Shown: positions 1-8,878, counted from the first letter of the stretch. The stretch: 64,000 nt of DNA from CAVQMC01 sp963713505 (GCA_963713505.1 CAVQMC010000016.1:24832-88831); one strand, 5' to 3'. A program made the numbers and translations. Notes: generated by a model not told the origin, from the sequence alone.

Positions 1-112
1 CAAGAACATCGCTGACAAACGGATTTCCGCCAAGCTTTCTAATTAATTTAGCCGCAGCTATTCCGCTTCTTAAAGCACCAATTACAGTTATATTTTTATT
101 TTTTATTTCCAT
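1..112 (-). CDS. murD: UDP-N-acetylmuramoylalanine--D-glutamate ligase, N-terminal fragment
   Basis: Only the first 37 codons are in the window and the gene runs off the left edge. MurD adds D-glutamate to UDP-MurNAc-L-alanine in the cytoplasmic phase of peptidoglycan synthesis. The reading frame begins MEIKNKNITVIGALRSG, which resembles the Rossmann-type nucleotide-binding start of Mur ligases (usually VxGxGxSG). Its ATG overlaps the TAA of mraY by one base (TAATG), which suggests translational coupling. The assignment rests on this short N-terminus and on the usual mraY-murD gene order of division and cell wall clusters. Confidence 0.8.
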   Translation of the reverse strand, partial: MEIKNKNITVIGALRSGIAAAKLIRKLGGNPFVSDVL

Positions 113-1221
113 TATCTAATCTTAAATGAAGCTAAGCTTACTATTGCAAGAATAATTTCAATTATATAAAATCGCATAACTATTTTTGGTTCAGGCCAGC
201 CGAGCATTTCAAAATGATGATGCATCGGAGCCATCTTAAAAACTCTTTTTCCCTCACCGTATTTCTTTTTAGTGTATTTGAAATAGAGTCTTTGAATTAT
301 TACGGAAATTGTTTCCATAAAGAAAATACCGCCGAGGATTGGAATTAATAATTCTTTTTTTATTAAGACTGTTATAATTCCAAATGCACCGCCCAAAGCC
401 AAGGATCCGGTATCACCCATAAAAACTTGAGCCGGATATGAATTAAACCAAAGAAAACCTAAAGAAGCACCAATTAGTGCAGCAATGTATACTGTTAACT
501 CACCTGAACCAGGCAGATGAATAATATTTAAATAATGTGAATAAATTGAATTACCGCTTACATAACTAATTATTGCCAGCGCTAGCATTACAATTACTGT
601 TAGACCAATTGCTAAACCGTCTAAACCATCAGTTAAATTCACAGCATTCGAAGTAGCCGTAATTATAAAAACTACAACAGGAATATACATGAATGAAAAA
701 TCCAGGTTCACATTCTTTAAAAACGGAACCGTAGTTAAAGAATGTAAACCTGCAAACTGCGGTGAAAAATAAATTACACAACCGACAACTAATCCTATTA
801 GTATTTGTCCAAGTAATTTATATCTTGCAATTAATCCGTTCGGCAATTTTTTAACAACTTTTAAGTAATCGTCAAGAAAACCGACTGCACTCAGCCAAAT
901 TGTTCCGGCTAATATTAAAATTATATAAATGCTTTTTATATCTGCCCAAAGCAAAACTGGGATTACAACCGAAAGAACTATTATAATTCCTCCCATAGTC
1001 GGAGTCCCGGCTTTAGACCAATGAAATTTTGGTCCGTCAATTTTCTTTGCTTCACCAATTTGTTTTTTCTGTAAAATCCTAATGATTTTTGGTCCGAGAT
1101 AAATTGATAAAAACAAACCTGTTATTGCAGCCAATGCGGATCTAAAGGTTAAAAACCTGAAAATATCAAAACCCGGAGGGTTGAAATTTTTATTTATATA
1201 ATCGAATAAGAAGTAAAGCAT
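112..1221 (-). CDS. mraY: phospho-N-acetylmuramoyl-pentapeptide transferase
   Basis: MraY moves phospho-MurNAc-pentapeptide from UDP to undecaprenyl phosphate and so makes lipid I at the inner membrane. The protein has 369 residues, normal for the family, with about ten hydrophobic segments. Diagnostic motifs are present: DDYLK at 117-121, NLTDGLDGL at 195-203, MGDTGS at about 268-273 and HHH at 334-336. The aspartates of the first two motifs are needed for magnesium-dependent catalysis in the family. The ATG overlaps the TGA of murF (TGATG) and the stop overlaps the ATG of murD, so the gene sits inside a tightly coupled operon. The frame is unbroken. Confidence 0.97.
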   Translation of the reverse strand: MLYFLFDYINKNFNPPGFDIFRFLTFRSALAAITGLFLSIYLGPKIIRILQKKQIGEAKKIDGPKFHWSKAGTPTMGGIIIVLSVVIPVLLWADIKSIYIILILAGTIWLSAVGFLDDYLKVVKKLPNGLIARYKLLGQILIGLVVGCVIYFSPQFAGLHSLTTVPFLKNVNLDFSFMYIPVVVFIITATSNAVNLTDGLDGLAIGLTVIVMLALAIISYVSGNSIYSHYLNIIHLPGSGELTVYIAALIGASLGFLWFNSYPAQVFMGDTGSLALGGAFGIITVLIKKELLIPILGGIFFMETISVIIQRLYFKYTKKKYGEGKRVFKMAPMHHHFEMLGWPEPKIVMRFYIIEIILAIVSLASFKIR

Positions 1222-2614
1222 CAGCCTTCCGAAATTGATATTATTGATTTAACAAATTCTTCCATCTTCATTCCACGTGAACCTTTTACTAATACTACGG
1301 AATTGTGTATTAAATCTTTTTTTAAAATATTTTTTAATTTTTCTCTTGAGCTAAAATGTTTATGTTCAATTTTTGTTGCGGATAATTTTTTATCCAAATA
1401 ATTTCATTGATTTGCCGATTGTAATAAACTGCATCAATTTTATTTTTCTTTATTTCTTTAATTAATGATTCATGAAGTTTTCTGCTTTCATTTCCTAATT
1501 CAAACATGTCGCCGAGAACTGCGATTTTCTTTTTATATAATTTGATTCCTCCCAATAATTCAATAGAATATTTCATCGATTCCGGGTTAGCGTTATATGA
1601 ATCATCTATTAAAAAAATATTTTTTAATTTTTTAACCGTTAATCGTTTTTCTACAGAAGATAATTTCTTAGTTCCGTTTAAAATTTGAGTCTTAGTTAGA
1701 CCAAGTTTTAATGCAGCAGCAGTTGATGCTAAATAGTTTTTAGCATTTGCTTCGCCGTAAACAGGTATAATATTTTTAATAGTCTTTTTACCGGAACGAA
1801 TTTTTATTTCAGCTCTGCCCTCTTCATCATAACCTAATATCTGCGCGGTTACATTGGAATCAACATTAAAGCCGTATGTAATTCTTTTAGGATATTTTGA
1901 AAATATATTGCGCAAATATACATCATCATTATTGATAAAAAGAATACCATTATTTGATACAGTTGATTCAAATAACGCTTGTTTTTCTTCCAATACACCT
2001 TTTTTGTTTTTTAAGAATTCTATATGCGAATTTCCGATGTTTGTAATTAAAGCGTAATCCGGTTTAAGAATATTAGATGTATATTCTATTTCACCAAAAT
2101 GATTTGTACCAAGTTCACAAATTAAAGCAGTATGTTTTTCAGTTGTACTCAATATTGTTAAAGGAACGCCTATATGATTATTATTATTTGCAATCGTCTT
2201 ATTTACTTTAAATTTTTCACTCAGTAAAACTGCCAACATTTCTTTCGTAGATGTTTTTCCGTTGCTTCCGGTTATTCCAATAACTTTTCCTTTAAATTTA
2301 CTTCTCCATATTTCAGCTAAATTTCCAAGAGCTTTTATCGTATCATCAACAGTAATAACAGTTATTTCAAAATCATCTAAATTTTTTAATTTTCTTTTAT
2401 TTATCATTACAGCGGAAGCGCCTTTCACAACCGCGTCTTTGATAAAATTATGTCCGTCAAATTTTTCCCCTTTTACGGCAATAAATAATGAACTCTTTTT
2501 AATGCTTCGTGAATCAATAGAAACATTATATATTGTATGAAAACTGTCAGGATTATAAATAACGGCCGTCGGCAAATTGAATAAATCCTCCAGAGTTAAA
2601 GTTATTTTTTTCAT
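1221..2614 (-). CDS. murF: UDP-N-acetylmuramoyl-tripeptide--D-alanyl-D-alanine ligase (one frameshift)
   Basis: MurF adds D-Ala-D-Ala to the UDP-MurNAc tripeptide. The N-terminal 400 residues carry the Mur ligase P-loop ITGSNGKTS at 114-122 and the NNNNHIGVPLT segment typical of MurF. The frame breaks near 1400. The downstream frame continues with normal C-terminal sequence ending in VKGSRGMKMEEFV, a recognised MurF ending, and stops with a TGA at 1221-1223 that overlaps the mraY start. One base appears to be missing at the break. The start overlaps the murE stop as ATGA. I regard the break as a sequence error, because the tail is conserved and the gene is essential. Confidence 0.93.
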
Positions 2615-4080
2615 TTAAAGAGATATTTTTGAACAGTTTCTTTATCTGAAAAATGATTTCTAACTCCGTTTATTTCCTGATAGTTTTCATGTCCTTTCCC
2701 CGCGACAAGAATAACTGCATTTTCCTCAGTACTTTGAATTGCAGTTTTAATGGCTTCCTCACGGTTTTCATTTACTTCATAATTATTATTTTTTATTCCT
2801 GTAAGTATTTCATGTATAATACTCATAGGGTTTTCCGATCTCGGATTATCTGATGTAACAAAAACTTTTTTACTAAGTTCGGATGCAACTTTACCCATTA
2901 TAGGTCTTTTAGTTTTATCTCTATTCCCGCCGCAGCCGAAAACCGTATAAACCGGTCTTTCATTTTTAACAATATTTTTAATTGCAAGCAGAGTTTTTTC
3001 TATACTGTCTGCAGTATGTGAATAATCTATTATTACTTTTTTCTGATCTTTGCCTACAACCTCAAATCTTCCGGGAACTTGTTTAGTATTTTTAATTCCT
3101 GCAATAACTTTTTCTTCTTTTATACCTGAAAGCATTCCCGCTGCAAAAGCAGCACATGCATTATATGCATTAAATTCACCAACCAAAGAAGTTGATACCG
3201 GATAAGTTTTCCCTTTGTAATTTATTTTGAAAGAAGTTCCTTCAAGATCATAATTAATTTCATTAATTCTAAAATCTGAAGAATCTGTTTGTCCGTATGA
3301 ATATAATTTTGCTTTTGAATCTTTTATTAGATATGCACTGCTTTCATCATCTATATTGTAAATACCAATTGAATTAAGCGGCAGTGAATCAAACAATATC
3401 TTTTTAGCTTCCAGATAGTTTTCAAAAGTTTTATGAAAGTCTAAATGATCCGAAGTAATATTTGTAAAAATCCCTGAATAAAAATTCAAAGCGTAAACTC
3501 TATTTAAAATTAATGAATGAGAAGAAACTTCCATTACGGAAGACTTGCAGCCTTCGTTATACATTCTCAGCAGCAAGTCATTTAAATCATTTGATTCAGG
3601 GGTTGTCAGTTTTGACGATATTTCTGTTTCTCCAATATAGTTTGCAATTGTTCCCATTAACCCGACTTTTTCTCCTGAATTTTCAAGAATACTTTTTAAT
3701 ATAAAAGCTGTTGTTGTTTTTCCGTTTGTTCCTGTTATTCCAAATAATTTTAATTTCTTTGACGGTTCTTTATAATATGCATTTGAAATTTCTGCTAAAG
3801 CTTTTCTGCAGTTTGAAACCAGCATTTTAACTGTTTTCCCGTGAATAAAGATTTCATCTGGAACTGCATTATTATCTTCAAGTATTACTGCTATAGCTCC
3901 ATTATTTATTGCATCTAATATGAATTTATGACCGTCAACATTAAAACCTTTAATTGCAACAAAAACAGAATTTTTAATTACTTTTCTGGAATCATAAAAA
4001 ATGCCTGAAACATCTTTCCGCTGAACATCGCCTATTAAATGAATAACTTTTACGCTATTAACAAGTTCAGTTAATTCCAT
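2611..4080 (-). CDS. murE: UDP-N-acetylmuramoyl-tripeptide synthetase, DAP type
   Basis: MurE adds the third amino acid of the peptidoglycan stem peptide. The protein has 489 residues, a normal length. It carries the P-loop ITGTNGKTTT at 115-124. The motif DNPR at 411-414 is the one associated with meso-diaminopimelate in this family, so DAP rather than lysine is the likely substrate. The start ATG overlaps the stop of the penicillin-binding protein gene (TAATG) and the stop overlaps the murF start by four bases. The frame is intact. Confidence 0.96.
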   Translation of the reverse strand: MELTELVNSVKVIHLIGDVQRKDVSGIFYDSRKVIKNSVFVAIKGFNVDGHKFILDAINNGAIAVILEDNNAVPDEIFIHGKTVKMLVSNCRKALAEISNAYYKEPSKKLKLFGITGTNGKTTTAFILKSILENSGEKVGLMGTIANYIGETEISSKLTTPESNDLNDLLLRMYNEGCKSSVMEVSSHSLILNRVYALNFYSGIFTNITSDHLDFHKTFENYLEAKKILFDSLPLNSIGIYNIDDESSAYLIKDSKAKLYSYGQTDSSDFRINEINYDLEGTSFKINYKGKTYPVSTSLVGEFNAYNACAAFAAGMLSGIKEEKVIAGIKNTKQVPGRFEVVGKDQKKVIIDYSHTADSIEKTLLAIKNIVKNERPVYTVFGCGGNRDKTKRPIMGKVASELSKKVFVTSDNPRSENPMSIIHEILTGIKNNNYEVNENREEAIKTAIQSTEENAVILVAGKGHENYQEINGVRNHFSDKETVQKYLFK

Positions 4081-6062
4081 TAATAAACCGCAGTTCCGTT
4101 TATTTGTGTTTCTTTACAATTGAGTACTACAATATTTCCTTTTTTAACTGCAGTACCGGCATCAATACTTTGAGCGACAACTCTTCCGGTTCCGATTATT
4201 TTAGCCTTAATGCCCAACCTGTTCAACTTCAGCATAGCATCCCTAAGAGTATGATTAGTAAGGTCAGGCATTAAGTTTGATTTTTGTAAATTACTTTTAC
4301 CTTGATTACTCACTGATTTTTTGTCGTCAACTCTATTTTTTGTAAACATTACTTTTATTTCTTGATTATTTTGTTTCAAATCATTTTTAGGAGGCATAAA
4401 ATCATCTAAATCCGATTTTATAATTTTTTCAGCTACATTTTTAAATATCGGTGCGGCAACCAGTCCGCCGTATCTTCCAACATCAGGAGAATTAACAAGA
4501 ATTAAACAAACAATTTTAGGATTGTCTGCAGGGAAAAATCCGACAAATGAAGAGTTATAATCTTTTTTAGAGTAACTACCATCAACTATTCTTTGTGAGG
4601 TTCCGGTTTTCCCGCCGATTTTCATATAATCTATTTGAGCATTTTTACCTGTTCCCTTTTCTACAACTCCAACCATTAATTTTCTCAATTCGCTTGAAGT
4701 GTTTTCCGAAATTACTCTTCTGATTTGAACAGGTTCGTTTTGCAATATTACCCTTCCATTATGATCAACTTCTTTTTCAACAATTAATGGTTTGTATAAA
4801 ATACCGCCATTTACCAGTGAACAGTATGCAGCAGCTAATTGAATAGGAGTTACTGAAATTTCATATCCAAATGACATAAATGCTTCAGAAACTTCCGACC
4901 ATTTGTTAGGTTTTTTTAGGAATCCTTTTACCTCTCCGGGTAAATTAATTGTTGTATAATTTCCGAAACCGAATCCTCTTAAATATTTATAAAACAAATC
5001 GGGATTGAGTCTCTGAACTAATTTAGAAATACCAATATTACTCGATTCTTCCAAGACTCCTTTAACCGTTAAATAAGTATTTTTATGCGTATCGGTAATC
5101 CAGACTTTCTTAAATCTGTATCTTCCGTTTTCTACATAAACTAATTCATTTTCTTTACAAAGTTTTTCATTTAATAAAGCTGCAAGTGTAAATGATTTGA
5201 AAGTTGAACCGGGTTCATAAGTATCTGTAACCGCTCTGTCTCTTCTTTGATCATCATTATAATCCCAATAATTATTCGGGTCATAATCATTCATATTTGC
5301 TAATGCTAAAACCTGTCCGTTGTTAGGATTCATTATAATTCCAACTGCAGAATTGCCGCCGTATTTTTTTAATCCGTTTCTTAATTCTTCTTCCAAAATT
5401 GATTGATATTTTTTACTTATAGTTAAATAAATATCATATCCCGGAATTGCAGGTTTTGTTTGTTCTTCGGAAATCGTAATTACATCTCCGATTGCATCTC
5501 TTTCCACTAACCTCGAACCTGGAACACCTTCCAAATCCTCATTTAGAGATTTGGCTATTCCGTTTACACCTTCATAATCAGAATTAACAAATCCCAAAAT
5601 ATGTGAGGCTAGACTACCATAATGATAAACTCTTGTTGGTTCATCTTTATAAAATAATCCGGCAATCTTTAATCCTTTTAATTGAATTGCTTTATCGCCA
5701 GGAGCATTTTTCTCAAGACAAATGGTTTTCCCCTTTACGCTCATCAAATTCGAATAATATTCTTTTGATTTTCCGAAAGCTTTTGAAAATTTATCTTCAA
5801 TTAATTTTTTACCTTTTGAAGACACCATCCTGGTATCAAGATAGAATGAAACGACATTTTTATTGTAAACAAGGAGTACTTGATTTCTGTCGTAAATCAA
5901 TCCCCTTTCAGGCCTGACTTTTTCTAATTTAGTCTGCTGTCTTTTAGCAAAATATTGAAGCTCTTCACTTTTAACAATTTGAATATCAAAAAGCTTCACA
6001 ATTAAAGCAGCGAACATCAAAAAGATAAATAAAGTAACTAACAGCGCCCTAGAATTCCTCAT
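4080..6062 (-). CDS. ftsI: FtsI-type penicillin-binding protein with C-terminal PASTA domain
   Basis: This is a class B penicillin-binding protein, a peptidoglycan transpeptidase for septal wall synthesis. Residues 5-28 form a single membrane anchor. The pedestal domain follows, and then the transpeptidase domain with the three active-site motifs: STFK at 286-289, SSN at 340-342 and KTGT at 485-488. Residues from about 595 to 655 form one PASTA domain (MPDLTNHTLRDAMLKL). A PASTA tail occurs in Spo VD-like and many Bacteroidota FtsI proteins. The gene lies between ftsL and murE, as in standard division clusters, with 14 bases of overlap with the ftsL gene. It could also be called spoVD-like, but the context favours the main division PBP. 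Confidence 0.94.
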   Translation of the reverse strand: MRNSRALLVTLFIFLMFAALIVKLFDIQIVKSEELQYFAKRQQTKLEKVRPERGLIYDRNQVLLVYNKNVVSFYLDTRMVSSKGKKLIEDKFSKAFGKSKEYYSNLMSVKGKTICLEKNAPGDKAIQLKGLKIAGLFYKDEPTRVYHYGSLASHILGFVNSDYEGVNGIAKSLNEDLEGVPGSRLVERDAIGDVITISEEQTKPAIPGYDIYLTISKKYQSILEEELRNGLKKYGGNSAVGIIMNPNNGQVLALANMNDYDPNNYWDYNDDQRRDRAVTDTYEPGSTFKSFTLAALLNEKLCKENELVYVENGRYRFKKVWITDTHKNTYLTVKGVLEESSNIGISKLVQRLNPDLFYKYLRGFGFGNYTTINLPGEVKGFLKKPNKWSEVSEAFMSFGYEISVTPIQLAAAYCSLVNGGILYKPLIVEKEVDHNGRVILQNEPVQIRRVISENTSSELRKLMVGVVEKGTGKNAQIDYMKIGGKTGTSQRIVDGSYSKKDYNSSFVGFFPADNPKIVCLILVNSPDVGRYGGLVAAPIFKNVAEKIIKSDLDDFMPPKNDLKQNNQEIKVMFTKNRVDDKKSVSNQGKSNLQKSNLMPDLTNHTLRDAMLKLNRLGIKAKIIGTGRVVAQSIDAGTAVKKGNIVVLNCKETQINGTAVY

Positions 6063-6384
6063 ATTTCTCTTTTAATTCGTTTGATATTTCTTCAATTTTA
6101 TCTTTATTAACTTTTAATACTATTTGAATACTCGATCTCTTAACCATTCCCAATTCATTTTCAGCAACATTTACAATTCTTTCTTCAGATGATAAATTTT
6201 GAAGCTGAGCAACCAAATTTAAATGATCATTATTCTTTGCCTGAAGATTTTTTTCAGTTTCATATTTCTGTTTTGTTAATCTTTCGCATTCCAGTTTTAC
6301 TCCAACATAACTAAGAAAAATTCCCGTAATCGCGGCAAAAACAAATATCAAAAAGAATATTAATGGTTTATTTCCTTTACTCAT
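6049..6384 (-). CDS. FtsL-like cell division protein
   Basis: This is a 111-residue bitopic membrane protein. A short cytoplasmic start (MSKGNK) is followed by one membrane segment at about 8-28 and then a helical, coiled-coil-prone stretch rich in K, E, N and Q. Size, topology and position between rsmH and the division PBP match FtsL, the small scaffold of the divisome. Sequence conservation in FtsL is too weak to prove this by eye, so the call rests on topology and gene order. The start overlaps the rsmH stop by four bases and the end overlaps ftsI by 14 bases. Confidence 0.75.
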   Translation of the reverse strand: MSKGNKPLIFFLIFVFAAITGIFLSYVGVKLECERLTKQKYETEKNLQAKNNDHLNLVAQLQNLSSEERIVNVAENELGMVKRSSIQIVLKVNKDKIEEISNELKEKYEEF

Positions 6385-7307
6385 ACTCTTTCCGCCGCTC
6401 TTAATTTTGCACTTCTTGCTCTGCTGTTTCTTCTAATTTCTTCTTCCGAAGGTGTAACCGGTTTTTTAGTCAATATTTTCAATCTTTGTTCTTTATCGCA
6501 TTGACAAACCGGATATTCCTTAGGACATATGCAGTCTAAAGTTTCATACTTAAAAGTTTCTTTAACAATCCTATCCTCCAAAGAATGATAAGAAATAACA
6601 ACTAGCCTTCCTCCATTAGAAAGAAGTTCGACAGCGTTATTCAAAAATAATTTTAAAGAACCGAGTTCATCGTTAACATAAATTCTTAATGCCTGGAATA
6701 TTCTTGAAAAAGTTTTCGGTCTGTTTTTAACAGGAGTTACTTCCGAAATTATTTCAATTAATCCGGCAGTTGAATCAATTTTTTTATGAACTCTTTTTTC
6801 GCAAATCTTTCTGGCAATTTGTCTTGATCTTTTTTCTTCTCCGTATTCAAAAAATATTTTTGATAATTCTTGTTCAGAAAATGTATTTACAATATCGGAC
6901 GCACTAACAGCAGATTTTTTATCCATTCTTAAATCAAGTTTAGCATCCTGCCTATATGTAAAACCGGAATCAGGATTATCAAGCTGAAAAGAAGAAACAC
7001 CAAGATCCGCGAAAATTCCGTCAAAGAACTTTATTGATTCTATTTTTGCAATTTTATCAATCAGCGAAAAATTAAATTTATAGAGCTTAGCTCTTTTATC
7101 TTCTTTTAAATTTATTTTTACTAAAATTAAAAGCGTCTTCATCTAAATCCGTTGCAACCAAAATCCCATTATCATTCAGCCTTTTTAATATTTCGCTTGA
7201 ATGTCCTCCGAAGCCCAGGGTTCCATCAAAATACTTTCCCGCTTTCATTTGTTATCAAATAGTTTAAACTTTCAAATAACAAAACAGGCGTATGAATATT
7301 CTTTCAT
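6381..7307 (-). CDS. rsmH: 16S rRNA (cytosine-1402-N4)-methyltransferase (three frameshifts)
   Basis: RsmH (MraW) methylates N4 of C1402 in 16S rRNA using S-adenosylmethionine. The unbroken C-terminal 250 residues hold family signatures such as FADLGVSSFQLD, FTYRQDAKLDLRMD and the ending RNSRARSAKLRAAER. Further upstream the correct sequence continues in other frames: KEYHTPVLLFESLNYL near 7250-7305, then YFDGTLGFGGHSSEIL (the SAM-binding GT/G-rich loop) near 7190-7235. Breaks lie near 7100, 7232 and 7295, and removing one base at each gives a continuous protein of about 305 residues. The start chosen is the ATG inside TGATG at the mraZ stop. Three breaks in 200 bases of an otherwise well-conserved gene look like local low read accuracy. 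Confidence 0.9.
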
Positions 7308-7744
7308 CATTGAGCCATTACTTTAGCTGCTATTTCTTCATAAGTTTCGGTAGAATTTTTTAAGTAGTCTTCATAAACTTTCGGGTTCCAAATTTCAATT
7401 TTTTTAAGAGCTCCAAGTATTAATACTTCTTTTTCTATATTTGCATAGTCAACTAAATCTTTTGGTAAAAGAATTCTTGATTGAGCATCTAAAGTTGCTT
7501 CATCAGCGTTCTGAAGAATCATTCTCAGAAACCTTGCTTCCTGAGGATTAAAAGAATTGAGCTTTAATAATTTTTCTTCTATGGATTGCCAATTGTCTAA
7601 AGGATATAGATCAATACAAGGAGCTGTACCCTGTATTAATATAATAGTGTCGTTCGCATCAGCAGTAATATGTTTGCGCAATTTTGCCGGAATAGCAACG
7701 CGATTTTTTGAATCAATTGAATATGTAAATTTTCCTCTAAACAA
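7307..7744 (-). CDS. mraZ: division/cell wall cluster transcriptional repressor MraZ
   Basis: MraZ is a DNA-binding protein of the AbrB/SpoVT fold that in other bacteria represses its own dcw cluster. The 145 residues contain the two repeated half-domains: SKNRVAIPAKLR near the start and AQSRILLPKDL in the middle, each with the conserved D/S-x-x-x-R pattern. It is the first gene of the cluster and its TGA overlaps the rsmH start. Three direct TGGNGA boxes with 10-base period lie 26 to 51 bases upstream of its ATG and overlap the promoter, so autorepression is likely here also. Confidence 0.95.
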   Translation of the reverse strand: MFRGKFTYSIDSKNRVAIPAKLRKHITADANDTIILIQGTAPCIDLYPLDNWQSIEEKLLKLNSFNPQEARFLRMILQNADEATLDAQSRILLPKDLVDYANIEKEVLILGALKKIEIWNPKVYEDYLKNSTETYEEIAAKVMAQ

Positions 7745-7769
7745 TATTCCTTACTTTCTATGGATTTAT

Positions 7770-7795
7770 TCACCACTTTTCCCCACTACTCCCCA
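7770..7795 (-). promoter_or_regulatory. MraZ operator, three direct repeats
   Basis: On the minus strand the boxes TGGGGA (7795-7790), TGGGGA (7785-7780) and TGGTGA (7775-7770) follow one another with a period of exactly 10 bases. Known MraZ operators in E. coli and Mycoplasma are direct TGGGN-type boxes with about five-base spacers directly upstream of mraZ, so the match is good in both sequence and position. The third box carries one change (TGGTG). The site ends 26 bases before the mraZ start and abuts the predicted -10 element. Confidence 0.85.
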
Positions 7796-7824
7796 AAATA
7801 ATGGAAAAAATACTCGAAAGTCAA
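7796..7824 (-). promoter_or_regulatory. predicted promoter of the dcw cluster
   Basis: On the minus strand TTGACT at 7824-7819 matches the -35 consensus, and an AT-rich TTATTT at 7801-7796 sits 17 bases downstream as a weak -10. The position just ahead of the MraZ boxes supports a repressed promoter. The -10 is poor, so the exact start of transcription is uncertain. Confidence 0.55.
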
Positions 7825-7887
7825 GATTTTTTTTACATATTCTTTATTGTTTTTAAAATTTAATATTGGAAATTAAAAAAGAGTTTT

Positions 7888-7914
7888 GACTTTTCAATTT
7901 AAAATTGAAAAGTC
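7888..7914. repeat. perfect 27-base palindrome
   Basis: The arms GACTTTTCAATTT and AAATTGAAAAGTC are exact reverse complements separated by one A. The palindrome lies about 140 bases upstream of mraZ, between it and the small membrane protein gene. No run of T follows on either strand, so it is not a typical intrinsic terminator. A dimeric-regulator binding site is possible but unproven. Confidence 0.7.
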
Positions 7915-8005
7915 GTCTAGAAAATTTTGGCTGGTTAGAATTAAAGAAAGATTAATATACACCTTTCTTTTTTGTATGAATAAAATCTGAGGCAAGAAAT
8001 TTTAG

Positions 8006-8146
8006 TTAATGGAGCATATTTATCAAGGTCATAACTATATAATATACTGACATTCCTACTGAAAACAGTATTGCTGGAATTATAACAACTTTAAAGAATA
8101 CAGCCGTATAAGAAGCTGCTTTTGATTTTTGTTCTATCCTTCTCAT
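8006..8146 (-). CDS. 46-residue single-pass membrane protein
   Basis: The protein starts MRRIEQKSKAASY and then has one or two hydrophobic stretches (VVIIPAILFSVGMSVYYIVMTLI). I do not recognise a family. The start was chosen at 8146 because AAAGGAGGG lies 6 to 8 bases upstream, one of the strongest Shine-Dalgarno sequences in the window. A longer frame from 8197 would begin inside that upstream region and looks less natural. The gene stands alone between mraZ and the tRNA. The positively charged N-terminus suggests an N-in orientation. The strong ribosome site and small size suggest a highly translated membrane peptide. Confidence 0.6.
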   Translation of the reverse strand: MRRIEQKSKAASYTAVFFKVVIIPAILFSVGMSVYYIVMTLINMLH

Positions 8147-8381
8147 AAAGTTACCCTCCTTTGTTTTTACAAATAAAATCAATAATGATACCAACAAAAT
8201 AATTCGTTTTTTCTATATTTATAAATATTTTGGGAATATATTGATGTCTCAATACTGGACAATATTTTAATTTGATATTAAACGATTTAGATTGAGCATA
8301 TAATTTTTAAATTGAGAATTATTAAACACTAAAAAGGTTTTATATTTAAAAAAATAATTTAAACCAGATTGGGATATTAAG

Positions 8382-8591
8382 ATGATTGAAGATGAATTAA
8401 TTAAAGTAAATAAAACAATTACAAAATTGAGATATGAATTCGATCAATACAATACTGATGAAGCAAAAGAAATATTGGATATTTTACAGTATCATATTTT
8501 TTTAGTAATTACTTATTTAACTAAATCCGAAATTGATTTAAATGAAGTTAAAGATAAATTATTGGAGAAGATAAACTCTAGGAAAGAATAA
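8382..8591 (+). CDS. small helical hypothetical protein
   Basis: The frame encodes 69 residues rich in E, K, D, I and L, with no signal peptide and no clear membrane segment. It looks like two or three amphipathic helices. I recognise no family. It is the only plus-strand gene in this stretch and ends 28 bases before the tRNA gene on the other strand. There is only a weak purine stretch before the ATG. Codon use resembles that of neighbouring genes, which supports a real gene, but this is not certain. Confidence 0.5.
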   Translation: MIEDELIKVNKTITKLRYEFDQYNTDEAKEILDILQYHIFLVITYLTKSEIDLNEVKDKLLEKINSRKE

Positions 8592-8619
8592 TTTTTTATA
8601 TTTTATGTAATTTAGAAAG

Positions 8620-8693
8620 AGCCAACTGCCGGATTCGAACCGGCGACCTAATCATTACGAATGATTTGCTCTACCAGCTGAGCTAAGTTGGCC
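8620..8693 (-). tRNA. tRNA-Thr, anticodon CGU
   Basis: Read on the minus strand, the acceptor arms GCCAACT and AGTTGGC pair fully. The D arm has AGCTCAGCTGGTAGAGC, the anticodon arm is AATCA-TTCGTAA-TGATT with anticodon CGT, and the T arm is GCCGG-TTCGAAT-CCGGC. The discriminator base is U (8620), and the CCA end is not encoded. All cloverleaf elements are present, so the call is firm. Confidence 0.97.
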
Positions 8694-8767
8694 TTTATTA
8701 AATAGAAAATGGTAAATGCAAAATTAGCACTTACCATTTAATGTTCAAAGTATTAAACTTTAAGAAA

Positions 8768-8863
8768 TTATCTTAATTTCTTTTTATGTCTATTCTTTCT
8801 GAGTCTTTTTTTCCTCTTATGTGTTGCCATTTTATGACGTTTACGTTTTCTACCACAAGGCAT
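8768..8863 (-). CDS. COX24/AURKAIP1 (mS38/bS22-like) tiny ribosomal protein
   Basis: This 31-residue gene begins MPCGRKRKRHKMATHKRKK and ends with more basic residues (17 K or R in all). It matches the very short AURKAIP1/COX24-domain proteins of Bacteroidota. That family is related to mitochondrial ribosomal protein mS38 and to mycobacterial bS22, which bind the small subunit near the decoding site. GGAGA lies seven bases before the ATG. It sits between tRNA-Thr and the zinc-ribbon/TPR gene on the same strand. The family assignment is by recognition of the sequence pattern. Its presence in the ribosome of this organism is inferred. Confidence 0.85.
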   Translation of the reverse strand: MPCGRKRKRHKMATHKRKKRLRKNRHKKKLR

Positions 8864-8878
8864 AACGTTTCTCCTAGT

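Noticed and set aside
7943..7970. Terminator after the 46-residue membrane gene
   Set aside because: The AAAGAAAG/CTTTCTTT stem has only A-T and few G-C pairs and a 12-base loop, so it is too weak to call.
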